The notes under the pieces are model-generated. The model worked only from the letters and a program-made list of their open reading frames with translations, searched no databases and was not told the origin of the DNA. The position numbers and the translations under genes are program-made. Below, one piece after another: positions 13,072 through 13,163 of a DNA stretch of 13,163 nucleotides. The DNA comes from JAXGPP01 sp964436865 (GTDB lineage: Bacteria; Planctomycetota; Planctomycetia; Pirellulales; Thermoguttaceae): NCBI GenBank assembly GCA_964436865.1, contig CAYTFK010000194.1:1-13163 (forward strand). Direction: 5' to 3'. Every line of letters begins with the position of its first letter. The first letter of the stretch is position 1.

Positions 13072-13163
13072 TTATGCATCAGGCTCCGCGACCGTAGCAA
13101 GACCCAGTGGCCGGTCGAACTCGCCGGAGGCGAGCCACTCGGGGCGAACGAGCGTCCAGAAGT
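13072..13163 (-). CDS. 3' end of a minus-strand gene cut by the window edge
   Basis: On the minus strand one frame is open from the window end to TAA at 13072-13074. It gives about 30 residues ending in 'RPEWLASGEFDRPLGLATV' plus AEPDA. The composition is protein-like, and convergence with the isomerase-like gene nine bases away is a normal arrangement. The part seen is too short to name, and a chance open frame is possible. Confidence 0.45.
   Translation of the reverse strand, partial: FWTLVRPEWLASGEFDRPLGLATVAEPDA

Overview
The window looks like a chromosomal segment of a high-GC planctomycete (Planctomycetota, probably Pirellulales-like; inferred from gene content, not from a marker gene). 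The reasons are a DUF1559-type (H-X9-DG) protein, membrane proteins with an N-terminal 'F-S/T-L-R-x-(V/L)' segment, a DUF3467 protein, a free-standing lpxA, a secreted double sialidase, frequent GTG starts and mostly single-gene transcription units.

Layout. Positions 1-60 carry the 3' end of a gene whose body lies upstream. Positions 61-2900 form an accessory block of three small envelope genes: a membrane protein with an ectodomain (248-958), a small lipoprotein (1403-1855) and a DUF1559-like protein (1896-2726). They are separated by three copies of an ~85-bp repeat with a 16-bp palindrome (103-186, 1298-1381, 2811-2893). Between the first two genes lies the decayed remnant of a second lipoprotein/DUF1559 pair. 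It keeps the ancestral stop-to-start spacing exactly and has acquired in-frame stops. Positions 2989-6444 are on the minus strand: a STAS-domain protein with a good sigma70-type promoter, a secreted protein with two tandem sialidase domains, and a small acidic protein 30 bp downstream of it, probably co-transcribed.

Positions 6445-7165 are ~720 bp without a convincing gene; they hold the STAS promoter, a possible promoter/leader for the next gene and several hairpins. A DUF3467 gene (7166-7591, +) and a TPR gene (7782-8123, -) converge on a ~120-nt stretch filled by three consecutive stem-loops. lpxA (8550-9407, +) and a very large secreted glycosidase-like protein (9476-12136, -) converge on a strong intrinsic terminator. 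A TIM-barrel sugar-isomerase-like protein (12286-13062, +) diverges from the large secreted gene and meets the 3' end of a minus-strand gene cut by the window end.

The genes do not form one pathway. The shared theme is cell envelope and glycan handling: lipid A synthesis (lpxA), extracytoplasmic glycan enzymes or pseudo-enzymes (sialidase, GH-like protein), a lipoprotein, and sugar isomerisation. No defence system, prophage, CRISPR array, transposase, tRNA or rRNA was seen. The most unusual material is the repeat/cassette-like block at 61-2900 and the structured intergenic element at 7601-7722.
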